DNA of 22,330 bases from a virus. A program made the translations under genes and the position numbers. Location: positions 1-22,330 of IMG/VR virus record IMGVR_UViG_3300022562_000331. The stretch is one strand, 5' to 3'. The notes below the pieces were generated by a model. The model had not been told where the DNA came from. It did no database searches and saw nothing but the letters and a program-made list of their open reading frames with translations. Positions 7,597 to 14,741 of this stretch are shown here, in pieces (the first letter of the stretch is position 1; each line of letters begins with the position of its first letter).

Positions 7597-8589
7597 ATGG
7601 CACAGTCGCAGCGCGTCCCCCGCAAGGTTCGGGAGCAGATGGAAGAAGCCGAGAAGCTCATCAAGGCCGGCAAGGCTCCGGTCGAGCCCCCGGCGGAGGG
7701 CGACCCTGCGCCCGTCGACGCCATGCCTGCGCCCGCCCCCGAGGCCGCGAAGCCTGCGCCAGCCGCTGCGCCCGCTCCCGAGGCCGCGAAGCCCGCGCCC
7801 GCCCCCACCTCCGAGTCGGAGGCCGAGTTGTGGCGGCAGCGGTACATGAGCCTGCAGGGCAAGTACAACGCCGAGGTGCCCCAGCTTCGCGCCCAGATGG
7901 AAGCGATGCAGCGTGACCTCGTTGAGATGCGCCGGGCGCCCAGTGCCCCGGCAGCGCCCGATCCGGCTGACAGCGAGGACCTCGAGAACTACGGCGAGGA
8001 CTTCATCAACCTCGTCGAGCGCCGCGCGACCAAGATCGCCCAGCGCCTCGTCGAGACCAAGTTCGGCGAGCTCCGCCCGCAGATCGAGCAGGTCGGCCGG
8101 CAGGTTACCGAGACCCGCCAGCAGACCGCTTCCGAGCGGATCTACGCCAAGCTGGACCAGGAGGTTCAGGACTGGAAGGGCGTCAACCAGAGCGCCCAGT
8201 TCCACAACTGGCTGGACCGGCCGGACCCGTTCTCGGGCGTTCCCCGCAGCCAGCTGCTGCAGAACGCCTTTAACCAGGGTGACGCGAACCGCGTGACCCA
8301 CATCTTCAAAACCTATCTCCAGGAGACGGCCGCTCTGGCCGCCCCTGCGCCGAAGGCCCAGACACGCGAGCCCGGTCGAGCGAATCTCGCCGACTTTGCT
8401 GCACCTGGTGCCGCCCGGACTGCGGAACCCGTTGCCGTGGAGGTACAGCAACCGCCGACCATCTCCCGCCAGGAGATCGCGGCCTTCTATGCGGACGTCA
8501 CGAAGGGCGAGTACAAGCACCGCCCCGAGGAGCAGCGCCGGATCGAGGGTCTCATCTTCCAGGCGACGATGGCGGGAACCGTAACCTAA
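7597..8589 (+). CDS. Probable scaffolding protein
   Basis: This 330-residue protein sits directly before the major capsid gene, the usual site for the scaffold that templates prohead assembly and then leaves. Residues 30-73 are an Ala/Pro linker containing a duplicated EAAKPAPA segment. Residues about 78-115 (ELWRQRYMSLQGKYNAE...) are a likely coiled coil, and 125-205 is acidic/helical. The C-terminal part (SRQEIAAFYADVTKGEYKHR) resembles the short helical capsid-binding ends of scaffolds. A GGAG lies close upstream of the ATG (AGTAGA-ATG). Composition, coiled coil and position support the call; sequence identity to a named family was not established. Confidence 0.72.
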   Translation: MAQSQRVPRKVREQMEEAEKLIKAGKAPVEPPAEGDPAPVDAMPAPAPEAAKPAPAAAPAPEAAKPAPAPTSESEAELWRQRYMSLQGKYNAEVPQLRAQMEAMQRDLVEMRRAPSAPAAPDPADSEDLENYGEDFINLVERRATKIAQRLVETKFGELRPQIEQVGRQVTETRQQTASERIYAKLDQEVQDWKGVNQSAQFHNWLDRPDPFSGVPRSQLLQNAFNQGDANRVTHIFKTYLQETAALAAPAPKAQTREPGRANLADFAAPGAARTAEPVAVEVQQPPTISRQEIAAFYADVTKGEYKHRPEEQRRIEGLIFQATMAGTVT

Positions 8590-8605
8590 GTTCCAGGAGG
8601 CCAAC

Positions 8606-9634
8606 ATGGCCATTGCTTCCGCTGCAACTCGTGGCTCCGTAGCCACCACGACCTACCCGCTCGGTGCCTCGTCGCAGGCGATCGGTGGCGCGTCCGCTCC
8701 GCCGACCGCGACCTCGTACTCGGGGACCTTCATCCCCGAAATCTGGTCGGGCAAGCTGCTTGCCAAGTTCTACGATGCCACCGTGCTCGGGGCCATCGCG
8801 AACACCGACTACGAGGGCGAGATCCGCAACATGGGCGACACCGTCCATATCCGGACCCGGCCGACGATCGACATCAACGACTACACCCCGGACTCGGAGC
8901 TGGTGATCCAGCGCCCGAACTCGGACACCGTGGATCTCACGATCGACTACGCGAAGTATTTCGCGTGCATCATCGACGACATCTACGAGGTCCAGTCGGA
9001 CATCGACCAGATGGACCTCTGGGCCGAGGACGCCTCGGAGCAGATGAAGATCGTCATCGACACCGAGATCCTCGCGACCGAGCTGCTCGGGGCCGCTTCC
9101 GCCGACAACCTCGGCGCGACCGCGGGCCGTATCTCGAACGACATCAACCTGGGGGCGACGCTGACGCCTCTGGTCGTGGTGGCGAACGGGGCGACCGGCG
9201 CGCAGGCGAACGTGGTCGACTTCATCGTCTCGCTGGGCCAGGTGCTCGACGAGCAGAACATCCCGGAGTCCGGCCGCTGGCTGATTATCCCGGCCTGGAT
9301 GGCCGCGATGATCAAGAAGTCGGAGCTGCGGGATGCCTCGCTCTCGGGTGACGGCACCTCGATGCTCCGCAACGGGCGGCTCGGCATGGTCGATCGGTTC
9401 ACGATCTACATGTCGAACCTGCTGCCTGCCGGCGTGGCCGGTGGCCTCGCGGCCGGTGAGACGGCGATCTTCGCCGGCCACACCGTTGCGACCACCTTCG
9501 CGTCGCAGATGACCCGCATGGAGACGATGCGCTCCGAGCGGACCTTCGGCCAGCTGATGCGCGGGCTGCAGGTCTACGGGTGCGAGGTCATCAAGCCGGA
9601 GGGCCTCGTCGAGGCTATCGTCGCCAAGTCGTAA
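8606..9634 (+). CDS. Major capsid protein
   Basis: This 342-residue protein is expected to build the icosahedral shell with an HK97-type fold. Recognisable segments are FIPEIWSGKLLAKFYDATVL (residues about 43-62), NMGDTVHIRTRPTIDINDY (about 75-93) and a late TFGQLMRGLQVYGCEVIKPE (about 313-332). These follow the pattern of podovirus major capsid proteins. It has the best ribosome site in the window, AGGAGG at 8595-8600, five bases before ATG. It is followed by a terminator-like hairpin. Both fit a protein needed in hundreds of copies. It follows the scaffold directly. Confidence 0.9.
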   Translation: MAIASAATRGSVATTTYPLGASSQAIGGASAPPTATSYSGTFIPEIWSGKLLAKFYDATVLGAIANTDYEGEIRNMGDTVHIRTRPTIDINDYTPDSELVIQRPNSDTVDLTIDYAKYFACIIDDIYEVQSDIDQMDLWAEDASEQMKIVIDTEILATELLGAASADNLGATAGRISNDINLGATLTPLVVVANGATGAQANVVDFIVSLGQVLDEQNIPESGRWLIIPAWMAAMIKKSELRDASLSGDGTSMLRNGRLGMVDRFTIYMSNLLPAGVAGGLAAGETAIFAGHTVATTFASQMTRMETMRSERTFGQLMRGLQVYGCEVIKPEGLVEAIVAKS

Positions 9635-9652
9635 GCGGCGACCTGAGACCCT

Positions 9653-9676
9653 GGAGCCCCCCTAACCGGGGGCTCC
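9653..9676 (+). terminator. Terminator-like hairpin after the capsid gene
   Basis: A perfect 9-bp GC-rich stem (GGAGCCCCC at 9653-9661 and GGGGGCTCC at 9668-9676) closes a 6-base loop, followed only by TTCCC. The poor T-tract suggests a weak or partial intrinsic terminator, or an mRNA-stabilising 3' hairpin. It lies 18 bases after the capsid stop and just before the AGGAG of the next gene. It would reduce read-through from capsid into neck genes. Confidence 0.75.
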
Positions 9677-9699
9677 TTCCCAACCCCTAGGAGACTTCA

Positions 9700-10107
9700 A
9701 TGGCACGGAAACCTGCTCCTACATCTACGGCCGACAACAAGGGCTATCGCTTCATCAAGACGCGCTCCGGCGCGGTCTACCACTGGTCTGAGCGACTGGC
9801 TAAGGCTTCGGGGTCCTTTCCCGTGAGCGACCAGGTCGCTGCCGACTACTTCCGCTCCATCGGCGCCGATAACGCCGTCACGAAGGCCAACCCGCCCATG
9901 TCGGTGCAGGTTTCGCGGGCTGCCGAACCCGCCGATGCCGCGCCGAAGAAGCGCAAGAGCAAGGCCGCCAAGGTCACGGACGCCACCGCCGAGAACGAGG
10001 CGGCTGGTGGTGTCGAGATTCCACCTAAAAAGGTGGCGTCGGGTGTGCTCGTCGCGAGCGACGAACCGATGACCGCCGAGCAGATCGAGGAGGCGATGCG
10101 TGGCTAA
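9700..10107 (+). CDS. Hypothetical neck/head-associated protein with Lys/Ala-rich tail
   Basis: This is a 135-residue protein. The N-terminal 50 residues (GYRFIKTRSGAVYHWSERLA) look like a compact folded piece. Residues about 86-120 are Lys/Ala-rich and probably disordered. AGGAG at 9689-9693 sits six bases before the ATG. The 3' end overlaps the GTG start of the adaptor gene. Copy 3 of the dispersed dyad (10021-10036) lies in its coding sequence, giving PPKKV. No family is recognised; its position between capsid and adaptor suggests a minor head or decoration protein. Confidence 0.65.
   Translation: MARKPAPTSTADNKGYRFIKTRSGAVYHWSERLAKASGSFPVSDQVAADYFRSIGADNAVTKANPPMSVQVSRAAEPADAAPKKRKSKAAKVTDATAENEAAGGVEIPPKKVASGVLVASDEPMTAEQIEEAMRG
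10021..10036. repeat. Dispersed 16-bp dyad, copy 3 (CCACCT-AAAA-AGGTGG)
   Basis: It has the same 6-bp arms and 4-bp spacing as the other four copies. It lies inside the coding sequence of the 135-residue protein, about 64 bp before the next gene's start. The centre is fully A/T in an otherwise GC-rich stretch. Confidence 0.75.
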
Positions 10108-10447
10108 TCCCCTTGCGGGAGACTGCGTGAACCGTGTCCGAGCCCTCCTGCAGGACTCGGACACACCCTATCGCTATTCCGACTCGGAGATGTTCGACGC
10201 CATGAACGACGGCGCCGAGCGTCTCCTCCAGCTGCGCCCCGACTACTTCATCCCCGTGGGCTTCACGATCACCTATGTCACTCAGCTCACGGACACCCTG
10301 AGCATTCCCCCGGCTCTCCTGAACCCCCTCGTGATGTTCACCGCCGGCTACATGATGCTCCGCGAAGACGAGTTCTCCAACGACGGCCGCGCGGTCGCGG
10401 CGCTGACTGCGCCTGAGCGCATCCTGACCAAGGAGCCCGATCGCTGA
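10100..10447 (+). CDS. Head-tail adaptor-like protein
   Basis: This 115-residue protein starts at GTG 10100 behind a very good GAGGAGG (10087-10093, six-base spacing), so the GTG is well supported. The sequence NRVRALLQDSDTPYRYSDSE followed by helices (MFDAMNDGAERLLQLRPDYF) matches the small adaptor proteins that dock under the portal. It overlaps the upstream gene by 8 bases and ends TGATG into the next gene. The family assignment is from remembered pattern and context, so moderate confidence. Confidence 0.72.
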   Translation: MANPLAGDCVNRVRALLQDSDTPYRYSDSEMFDAMNDGAERLLQLRPDYFIPVGFTITYVTQLTDTLSIPPALLNPLVMFTAGYMMLREDEFSNDGRAVAALTAPERILTKEPDR

Positions 10448-11112
10448 TGGCTGGTAACCGTTCCGACTCGGTCAACGATCTGATCAAGACGCTCCGCGTG
10501 CAGGTCGCCGGAGCGGCGCCGGAAGCCATTGAGCTGGAGCTCGAGAACACGCTGCGCGAGTTCTGCACCAAGACGAACGTCTGGATCGCCGAGCTCGAGC
10601 AGCCGATCAATCTCGACTCGACGGTCTACAGCATCACCGCCTACGATAACGACTCCGAGGTGACGGCGGTGCTCGCCGTTCAGGTCGATGGCCGCCCCGT
10701 CTCCGGGTGGAGTGGGTACTACCAGAAGCCCGACAACGTCGGCGGGGCCTTCGAGGTCAACCCGGACCAGCTGATCCAGGACACGATCAACACGATCAGC
10801 CTTGGCGTCGGCCAGTTCTCCGCGTCGAGCCAGACCCTCGGCGTCACCGTCGCGCTGCGCCCGCGCCGCGGGACCGTGAACGTGCCGGACATGATCGGCT
10901 ACGGGTTCTTCGACGTCATCCTCGACGGCGCGGTCTCACGACTGCTTCAGCACCCCAACCGGCCCTATGAAAACCTCACTGCCGGGCGGCAGCGCCACCG
11001 CAGCTACATGGCTGGCCTGACCCGGGCGCGCGTGACGACCAAGTCCCGCTTCTCGCAGATGGCGGCCCCGTGGGCGTACCCGCAGGCGGCCCCGGGACGG
11101 CGGTATCGGTGA
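10447..11112 (+). CDS. Neck or tail-tube-A-like (gatekeeper) structural protein
   Basis: This 221-residue protein contains an N-terminal helical segment (LRVQVAGAAPEAIELELENTL), a beta-rich middle and a C-terminal ILDGAVSRLLQHPNRPYEN region, ending in a basic tail. This plan (helix, beta-sandwich, helix) resembles ring proteins that join connector to nozzle in podoviruses. AAGGAG at 10430-10435 and the TGATG overlap set the start. The assignment is contextual, since no signature motif is conclusive. Confidence 0.62.
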   Translation: MAGNRSDSVNDLIKTLRVQVAGAAPEAIELELENTLREFCTKTNVWIAELEQPINLDSTVYSITAYDNDSEVTAVLAVQVDGRPVSGWSGYYQKPDNVGGAFEVNPDQLIQDTINTISLGVGQFSASSQTLGVTVALRPRRGTVNVPDMIGYGFFDVILDGAVSRLLQHPNRPYENLTAGRQRHRSYMAGLTRARVTTKSRFSQMAAPWAYPQAAPGRRYR

Positions 11113-11288
11113 GCGCGCCGACTCTCCCGCTCAATTCCTACGCGATCAACGAGATCGCGATCAACGATACGTTCGATCCGGGGGACATCAGCGGAGGTGG
11201 GGAGGAGTTCATCTTGCAAGTTCCTCGGGAGCCCCGTCTGGTGTATATCTCGGCTGCGACCAACGTAATCTATGTGGCGGAGCCCTGA
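11109..11288 (+). CDS. Small hypothetical neck/tail protein (59 residues)
   Basis: It starts at GTG 11109, overlapping the previous stop as GTGA. An upstream ATG in frame exists, but it would overlap the previous gene deeply. The peptide VSAPTLPLNSYAINEIA is followed by FILQVPREPRLVYISAATNV. The C-terminal LVYISAATNVIYVAEP resembles VLFIKPAADVIYVPAKK at the end of the 911-residue surface protein. The stop is one base from the next ATG. Likely a virion component, function unknown. Confidence 0.65.
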   Translation: MSAPTLPLNSYAINEIAINDTFDPGDISGGGEEFILQVPREPRLVYISAATNVIYVAEP

Positions 11289-11289
11289 C

Positions 11290-11592
11290 ATGGCCAAGCT
11301 CGGAAACTTCAGCCAGCAGCCGAACGAGGCGCTCTACTACACCATCGACTACTCCTACTGGCTGGACACGACCGCCGGGGAGATCCTCGACACCGGCACG
11401 CCGACCATCGAGATTTCCCCTTCGACGTCCCCGGCTCTCGTGGTGGCCCCGCAGGTCACCGCATCCGATCAGATGAAGATGCTGATTTCCGGCGGGAAAA
11501 ATGGCACCCTCTACAATGTCGAGTTCCGGGTTCTCACGAGCGCGGGGCAGATCAAGGAAGACGAGCTGCTGATCCGGGTACTGGACATCTGA
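11290..11592 (+). CDS. Phage fibre-tail adaptor-like protein
   Basis: This 100-residue all-beta protein has the pattern YTIDYSYWLDTTAGEIL ... TIEISPS ... MLISGGKNGTLYNVEFRV ... DELLIRVLDI. This is the layout of the Ig-like adaptor that links tail fibres to the tail in many podo- and siphoviruses. GGAG at 11279-11282 precedes ATG by seven bases. An upstream in-frame ATG (11272) is inside the previous gene and is less likely. It is followed after one base by the tail fibre gene, which supports the role. Confidence 0.8.
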   Translation: MAKLGNFSQQPNEALYYTIDYSYWLDTTAGEILDTGTPTIEISPSTSPALVVAPQVTASDQMKMLISGGKNGTLYNVEFRVLTSAGQIKEDELLIRVLDI

Positions 11593-11593
11593 C

Positions 11594-13387
11594 ATGACAA
11601 CCTACGTCTTCACCAACAACGCCAACTCCGTCCTCGCAGCGCCCATCGCCTCCGGGGATACGACGCTCACTGTCACGACCGGGCAGGGGGCGATATTCCC
11701 CGCGCCGGTCGGCGACGAGGTCTTCACCGTAACGCTCGAGGACACCCTCCTCGGAACACGCGAGGTCGTGCTGGTCTCGGCGCGGGCCGGCGACTCCATG
11801 ACCATCGCCCGTGGGCAGGAGGGGACGACCCCGCAGGGGTTCGCGCAGGGTGCCGTCGTGTCGCATCGCCTCACCGCTGGGGCGCTCGACTGGCTCGCCA
11901 GCCTGTCCACGCCGGCCGTCGGTGGCGTCATCTACCGCACGCCCAACTCCGGCGACATCCAGATCATCACCCCGGGCTCGGCTGCGGATCAGGGCATAGT
12001 CGTCAAGGGCCGCGCGGGGCAGGTTGCCAGCCTGCAGGAGTGGCAGAACTCTGCCGGGACCGTCCTCGCCAAGGTCGCCGCCGACGGCGCCATGACACTC
12101 TCGGCCGCGCTGCAGTCCCTGCGGGTCAAGACGACCCAGGCGGGCACCGAGGCTGTCCCGTCGCTCCTTATCGGTGGCGATGCCAACGGCCTGCGCCTGT
12201 TCGGCTCGCGGTTCGCCGTCGTCGTGGACAACACCGACGCAGCCATCTTCGAGCCCGAGCTTCAGCCAGTCGGGTCGCTCGACAGCCTCTCGATCATCAC
12301 GAAGCGCCTCGGCGACCTGCTCTACTTCCCGATTACCGGCGGCACGATGACCTCCGGGCTGAAGCTCGCGGCCGACGGCGCCTACGTGGAGCTGAACGAC
12401 ACGGTCGGCGCCCAGAGCCCCGGCTACAACAAGGTGCGCCTTGCCTACAACGCCTCGGAGGTCACCCTCAAGCTCTACAATGACGCCGACGCCCTGCTTG
12501 CTACGCTGCTGCAGACCGCGGTGAACGCCTCGGGGGCGACGGCACACAGCCTCTACGTCGCCGGGTCGGTTGCGGCCCGGGTCGATGCTGCTGGGACGGC
12601 GGCGGGCGCGACCACGACGGTGATGACGCGCGAGAAGGGCGACGCCCGGTTCGCGCCGATCGCGCACGCCTCGGACACCAACAACCCGCACGCGGTCACC
12701 GCCACGCAGGTAACGGCAACCGGGGGCGTCTACGCGACCGTGCAGGCGGCCGTCAACGCCGTGGCGGCCATCGCGGCCAGCTACGTCTCGTCCTTCAACA
12801 GCCGGACAGGCGCCGTGGTGCCGCTGGCTGCCGACTACGCGGCCCACTACCTCAGCCTGGCCGGGGGCACCCTCACGGGCTTCCTGACGCTCAATGCGAA
12901 CGGCACCAACGCGCTGCACGCCGTCACCAAGCAGCAGATGGAGGCCGCGGACGCGCTGAAGGCCAACCTCGCGAGCCCGACGTTCACCGGCACGCTGACC
13001 GCCGCCATTGCGACGTTCACCAGTACCCTGACTGCTTCGGCGACCGCGCTGTTCAGCAACATCGTCCGGCTGGGCACCTCGTCGCTTACCAGCTCGACCG
13101 GCATCTCATTGCCGTTCACCGGGGCGTCCAAGAAGACCCTGACGCTCGCGCACACCACCACTATCACCATCAACAACATGACGGCCGACCAAACCGTCGA
13201 GCTGTGGATTACCAAGACGACTGGTGGCGGCACGATCACCTGGGCGGTCACGGGTGGTACGCTGAAGTGGAAGGACAACGTCGCGCCGACCCTGACCACG
13301 ACCAACAACAAGGTCGACCTGATCGTCTTCGTGGTCGCTGGCGACGGCTCGACCGTCTACGGCGCACACGGGGGGACTTTTGGGTGA
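11594..13387 (+). CDS. Tail fibre protein
   Basis: This 597-residue protein is probably trimeric and binds the host surface. Residues 1-95 (VFTNNANSVLAAPIASGDTT ... RGQEGTTPQGFAQGAVVSHRLTAGALDWL) form a virion-attachment-type domain. Fibre shaft motifs follow: YFPITGGTMTSGL, DARFAPIAHASDTNNPHAVT, SFNSRTGAVVPLAADY (400-415), YLSLAGGTLTGFLTL and HAVTKQQMEAADALK. The last about 130 residues are Thr/Ser-rich beta sequence. It follows the adaptor after one base and overlaps the next gene as GTGA. Confidence 0.88.
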   Translation: MTTYVFTNNANSVLAAPIASGDTTLTVTTGQGAIFPAPVGDEVFTVTLEDTLLGTREVVLVSARAGDSMTIARGQEGTTPQGFAQGAVVSHRLTAGALDWLASLSTPAVGGVIYRTPNSGDIQIITPGSAADQGIVVKGRAGQVASLQEWQNSAGTVLAKVAADGAMTLSAALQSLRVKTTQAGTEAVPSLLIGGDANGLRLFGSRFAVVVDNTDAAIFEPELQPVGSLDSLSIITKRLGDLLYFPITGGTMTSGLKLAADGAYVELNDTVGAQSPGYNKVRLAYNASEVTLKLYNDADALLATLLQTAVNASGATAHSLYVAGSVAARVDAAGTAAGATTTVMTREKGDARFAPIAHASDTNNPHAVTATQVTATGGVYATVQAAVNAVAAIAASYVSSFNSRTGAVVPLAADYAAHYLSLAGGTLTGFLTLNANGTNALHAVTKQQMEAADALKANLASPTFTGTLTAAIATFTSTLTASATALFSNIVRLGTSSLTSSTGISLPFTGASKKTLTLAHTTTITINNMTADQTVELWITKTTGGGTITWAVTGGTLKWKDNVAPTLTTTNNKVDLIVFVVAGDGSTVYGAHGGTFG

Positions 13388-14121
13388 GTCGAGCGATCCA
13401 TAAATCCCTGGGCGCGCTTGGCGGGGAAAAGATCTACCTCTTCGAGGCGATCGACCGCCTCATTGATACCGCTCAGGCCACCAGCTACAACTTTGGGTCT
13501 ATAGGCATGACGGCCGCCGGTGTCGGCCGGCGCCAGTTTGTTTTCGTGCAGGCGCAGGGGTGGGATAACAGCACAGGCAGGTCGCTCGACAATATACAAA
13601 TCGCTGGGTCGGCTGGGACGCTCATAGGTCCGGCCGTCACAGATAACGGCAGCAATCTGACGCTGATTACGGGTATCGCCTATCGTGAAATCACTCCGTC
13701 TTTCAGTGCATCCGTGGTCGTCAATTTCACCAACGGAATGGAAGACTGCAAGATCTCAGTCTATAATGTGGTCACAGGTCCGGCTGGGCTTAGCATATAC
13801 AACTCAGCCAGTAGCCAGAACGGGAGTGGGTGGTCGCAGGGCATCCCGTTCAATCTTAGTAGTCTGAACGCCTACGTTGGTGGGGCCTGCATATATGGCC
13901 TCTGCGTAGCGACGCAGACTAGCCCTTCTGGAACTATCACCTGGGGCGGAACGATGGGCCTGACTGAACTCAATGATGAAGTCATGCAGGGCCGTGTGGC
14001 CTGCAGTAACGCATACAGGTCCTCGACAGCCGGGGGCACTGGCTTGACCGTGACTATCACGGACACTGAGACGTGGGAGCGGGTCTGTTGGGTCGGCTGC
14101 ACGATTAAGCCGGGGCCGTGA
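13384..14121 (+). CDS. Fibre-associated hypothetical protein, AT-richer
   Basis: This 245-residue protein starts at GTG 13384, overlapping the fibre stop. Residues about 32-65 (SYNFGSIGMTAAGVGRRQFV) are followed by beta-rich repeats with VTITDTETWERVCWV near the end. Proteins of this general pattern often follow tail fibres in phages and are thought to be distal fibre or receptor-binding parts. Codons such as ATA, TAT and AGT are more frequent than in neighbours (13741-13800 has 29 G/C in 60; 13261-13320 has 36). That suggests a host-range module acquired separately. No signal peptide. Confidence 0.68.
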   Translation: MSRAIHKSLGALGGEKIYLFEAIDRLIDTAQATSYNFGSIGMTAAGVGRRQFVFVQAQGWDNSTGRSLDNIQIAGSAGTLIGPAVTDNGSNLTLITGIAYREITPSFSASVVVNFTNGMEDCKISVYNVVTGPAGLSIYNSASSQNGSGWSQGIPFNLSSLNAYVGGACIYGLCVATQTSPSGTITWGGTMGLTELNDEVMQGRVACSNAYRSSTAGGTGLTVTITDTETWERVCWVGCTIKPGP

Positions 14122-14122
14122 C

Positions 14123-14428
14123 ATGAGGATTCCTTGGGGCTACATCCTGAAAAGTTTCCTTCCCTGCTGGGCCAAGGGGAACCTCATGCTGCTCGGAATC
14201 AGGTCGAAGGATCACGACGACGCGCGGTTCTTCCTCTACAATTTCGGGTTCTCGTCAGTGGAGATGGACGAGGCTAACGCGCGCATGAAGCTGACGGATC
14301 GGCGCTGGCACCACTGGACAAACTATCTGGTTGACTGGACCCACGCTGAAGGACAGAGGGCTTGCAAGGTCTTTTGCGCCCTCATCGGAGACCTGCTGAT
14401 CTTGGCGATAATCGGGTTCGCCACCTAA
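14123..14428 (+). CDS. Small hypothetical protein with C-terminal hydrophobic segment
   Basis: This is a 101-residue protein. Residues about 1-80 are mixed and charged (KDHDDARFFLYNFGFSSVEM). The last about 18 residues (FCALIGDLLILAIIGFAT) form a possible membrane-inserting helix. It starts one base after the preceding stop (TGAcATG) without a clear ribosome site. Its TAA stop is inside copy 4 of the dispersed dyad. It could be a tail-anchored membrane protein, but with one short segment and no lysis neighbours a holin call is not supported. Unassigned. Confidence 0.55.
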   Translation: MRIPWGYILKSFLPCWAKGNLMLLGIRSKDHDDARFFLYNFGFSSVEMDEANARMKLTDRRWHHWTNYLVDWTHAEGQRACKVFCALIGDLLILAIIGFAT

Positions 14429-14436
14429 TTAGGTGG
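14421..14436. promoter_or_regulatory. Dispersed 16-bp dyad, copy 4 (CCACCT-AATT-AGGTGG), candidate operator
   Basis: This is a perfect 16-bp palindrome across the 3' end of the small membrane-type gene, containing its TAA stop. Its centre is about 50 bp upstream of the predicted transcription start and ATG of the helix-turn-helix gene, and its edge is 7 bp from the -35 box. Size, symmetry and the AT-rich centre suit a helix-turn-helix dimer site of the 434 repressor type. Binding is inferred, not shown. No T-tract follows, so it is a poor terminator. Confidence 0.65.
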
Positions 14437-14443
14437 TGACCTA

Positions 14444-14472
14444 TTGTCAACAAGCACCCCCCGCGGTATAAC
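14444..14472 (+). promoter_or_regulatory. Sigma-70-like promoter of the regulator gene, leaderless
   Basis: TTGTCA (14444-14449) and TATAAC (14467-14472) are separated by 17 bp. The expected start base, about seven downstream of the -10 box, is 14479, the A of the ATG. No ribosome site is present between the -10 box and the ATG. This predicts a leaderless mRNA, as known for lambda cI from PRM. The operator-like dyad sits just upstream. Confidence 0.7.
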
Positions 14473-14478
14473 CTGCCC

Positions 14479-14727
14479 ATGAGCGCGTTCAGTACCTTCA
14501 TGGACTCCAAAGCCGGCAAGCGCCTCTCGCACGCGGGTTGGGCGGAGGAGTTCGGCTGTTCGCGGAGCTTCATCACCCACATGAAGCAGGGGCATCGCCG
14601 TCCCAGCCTGGAGACCGCCTATAAGATCGAGCAGGCTACCGAGGGCGCGGTCACGATGCAGTCTTGGTTCACGTCCGTGGAAGATGGTATTCTCCCCGGC
14701 GACGCGGAGATGGCCTCCGCCGGGTGA
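14479..14727 (+). CDS. Helix-turn-helix (XRE/Cro-type) regulator
   Basis: This is an 82-residue protein. Residues 18-64 (HAGWAEEFGCSRSFITHMKQ, then HRRPSLETAYKIEQATEGAV) match the five-helix XRE/cI fold with the G-x-S-R-S-x-I recognition helix and the RRPS turn typical of it. The remaining C-terminus is short, so it is more Cro-like than full cI, with no peptidase domain. It is embedded among tail genes and has its own leaderless promoter and an adjacent dyad. Likely a DNA-binding repressor or late-gene modulator. Its 3' end lies just before the GTG of the nozzle gene. Confidence 0.8.
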   Translation: MSAFSTFMDSKAGKRLSHAGWAEEFGCSRSFITHMKQGHRRPSLETAYKIEQATEGAVTMQSWFTSVEDGILPGDAEMASAG

Positions 14728-14741
14728 TCTCGGAGGATACG

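Noticed and set aside
11594-14121. Diversity-generating retroelement target in the fibre region
   Set aside because: No reverse transcriptase, no template/variable repeat pair and no C-type lectin ending was found in the window.
14123-14428. Holin
   Set aside because: Only one short C-terminal hydrophobic stretch, no endolysin or spanin neighbours.
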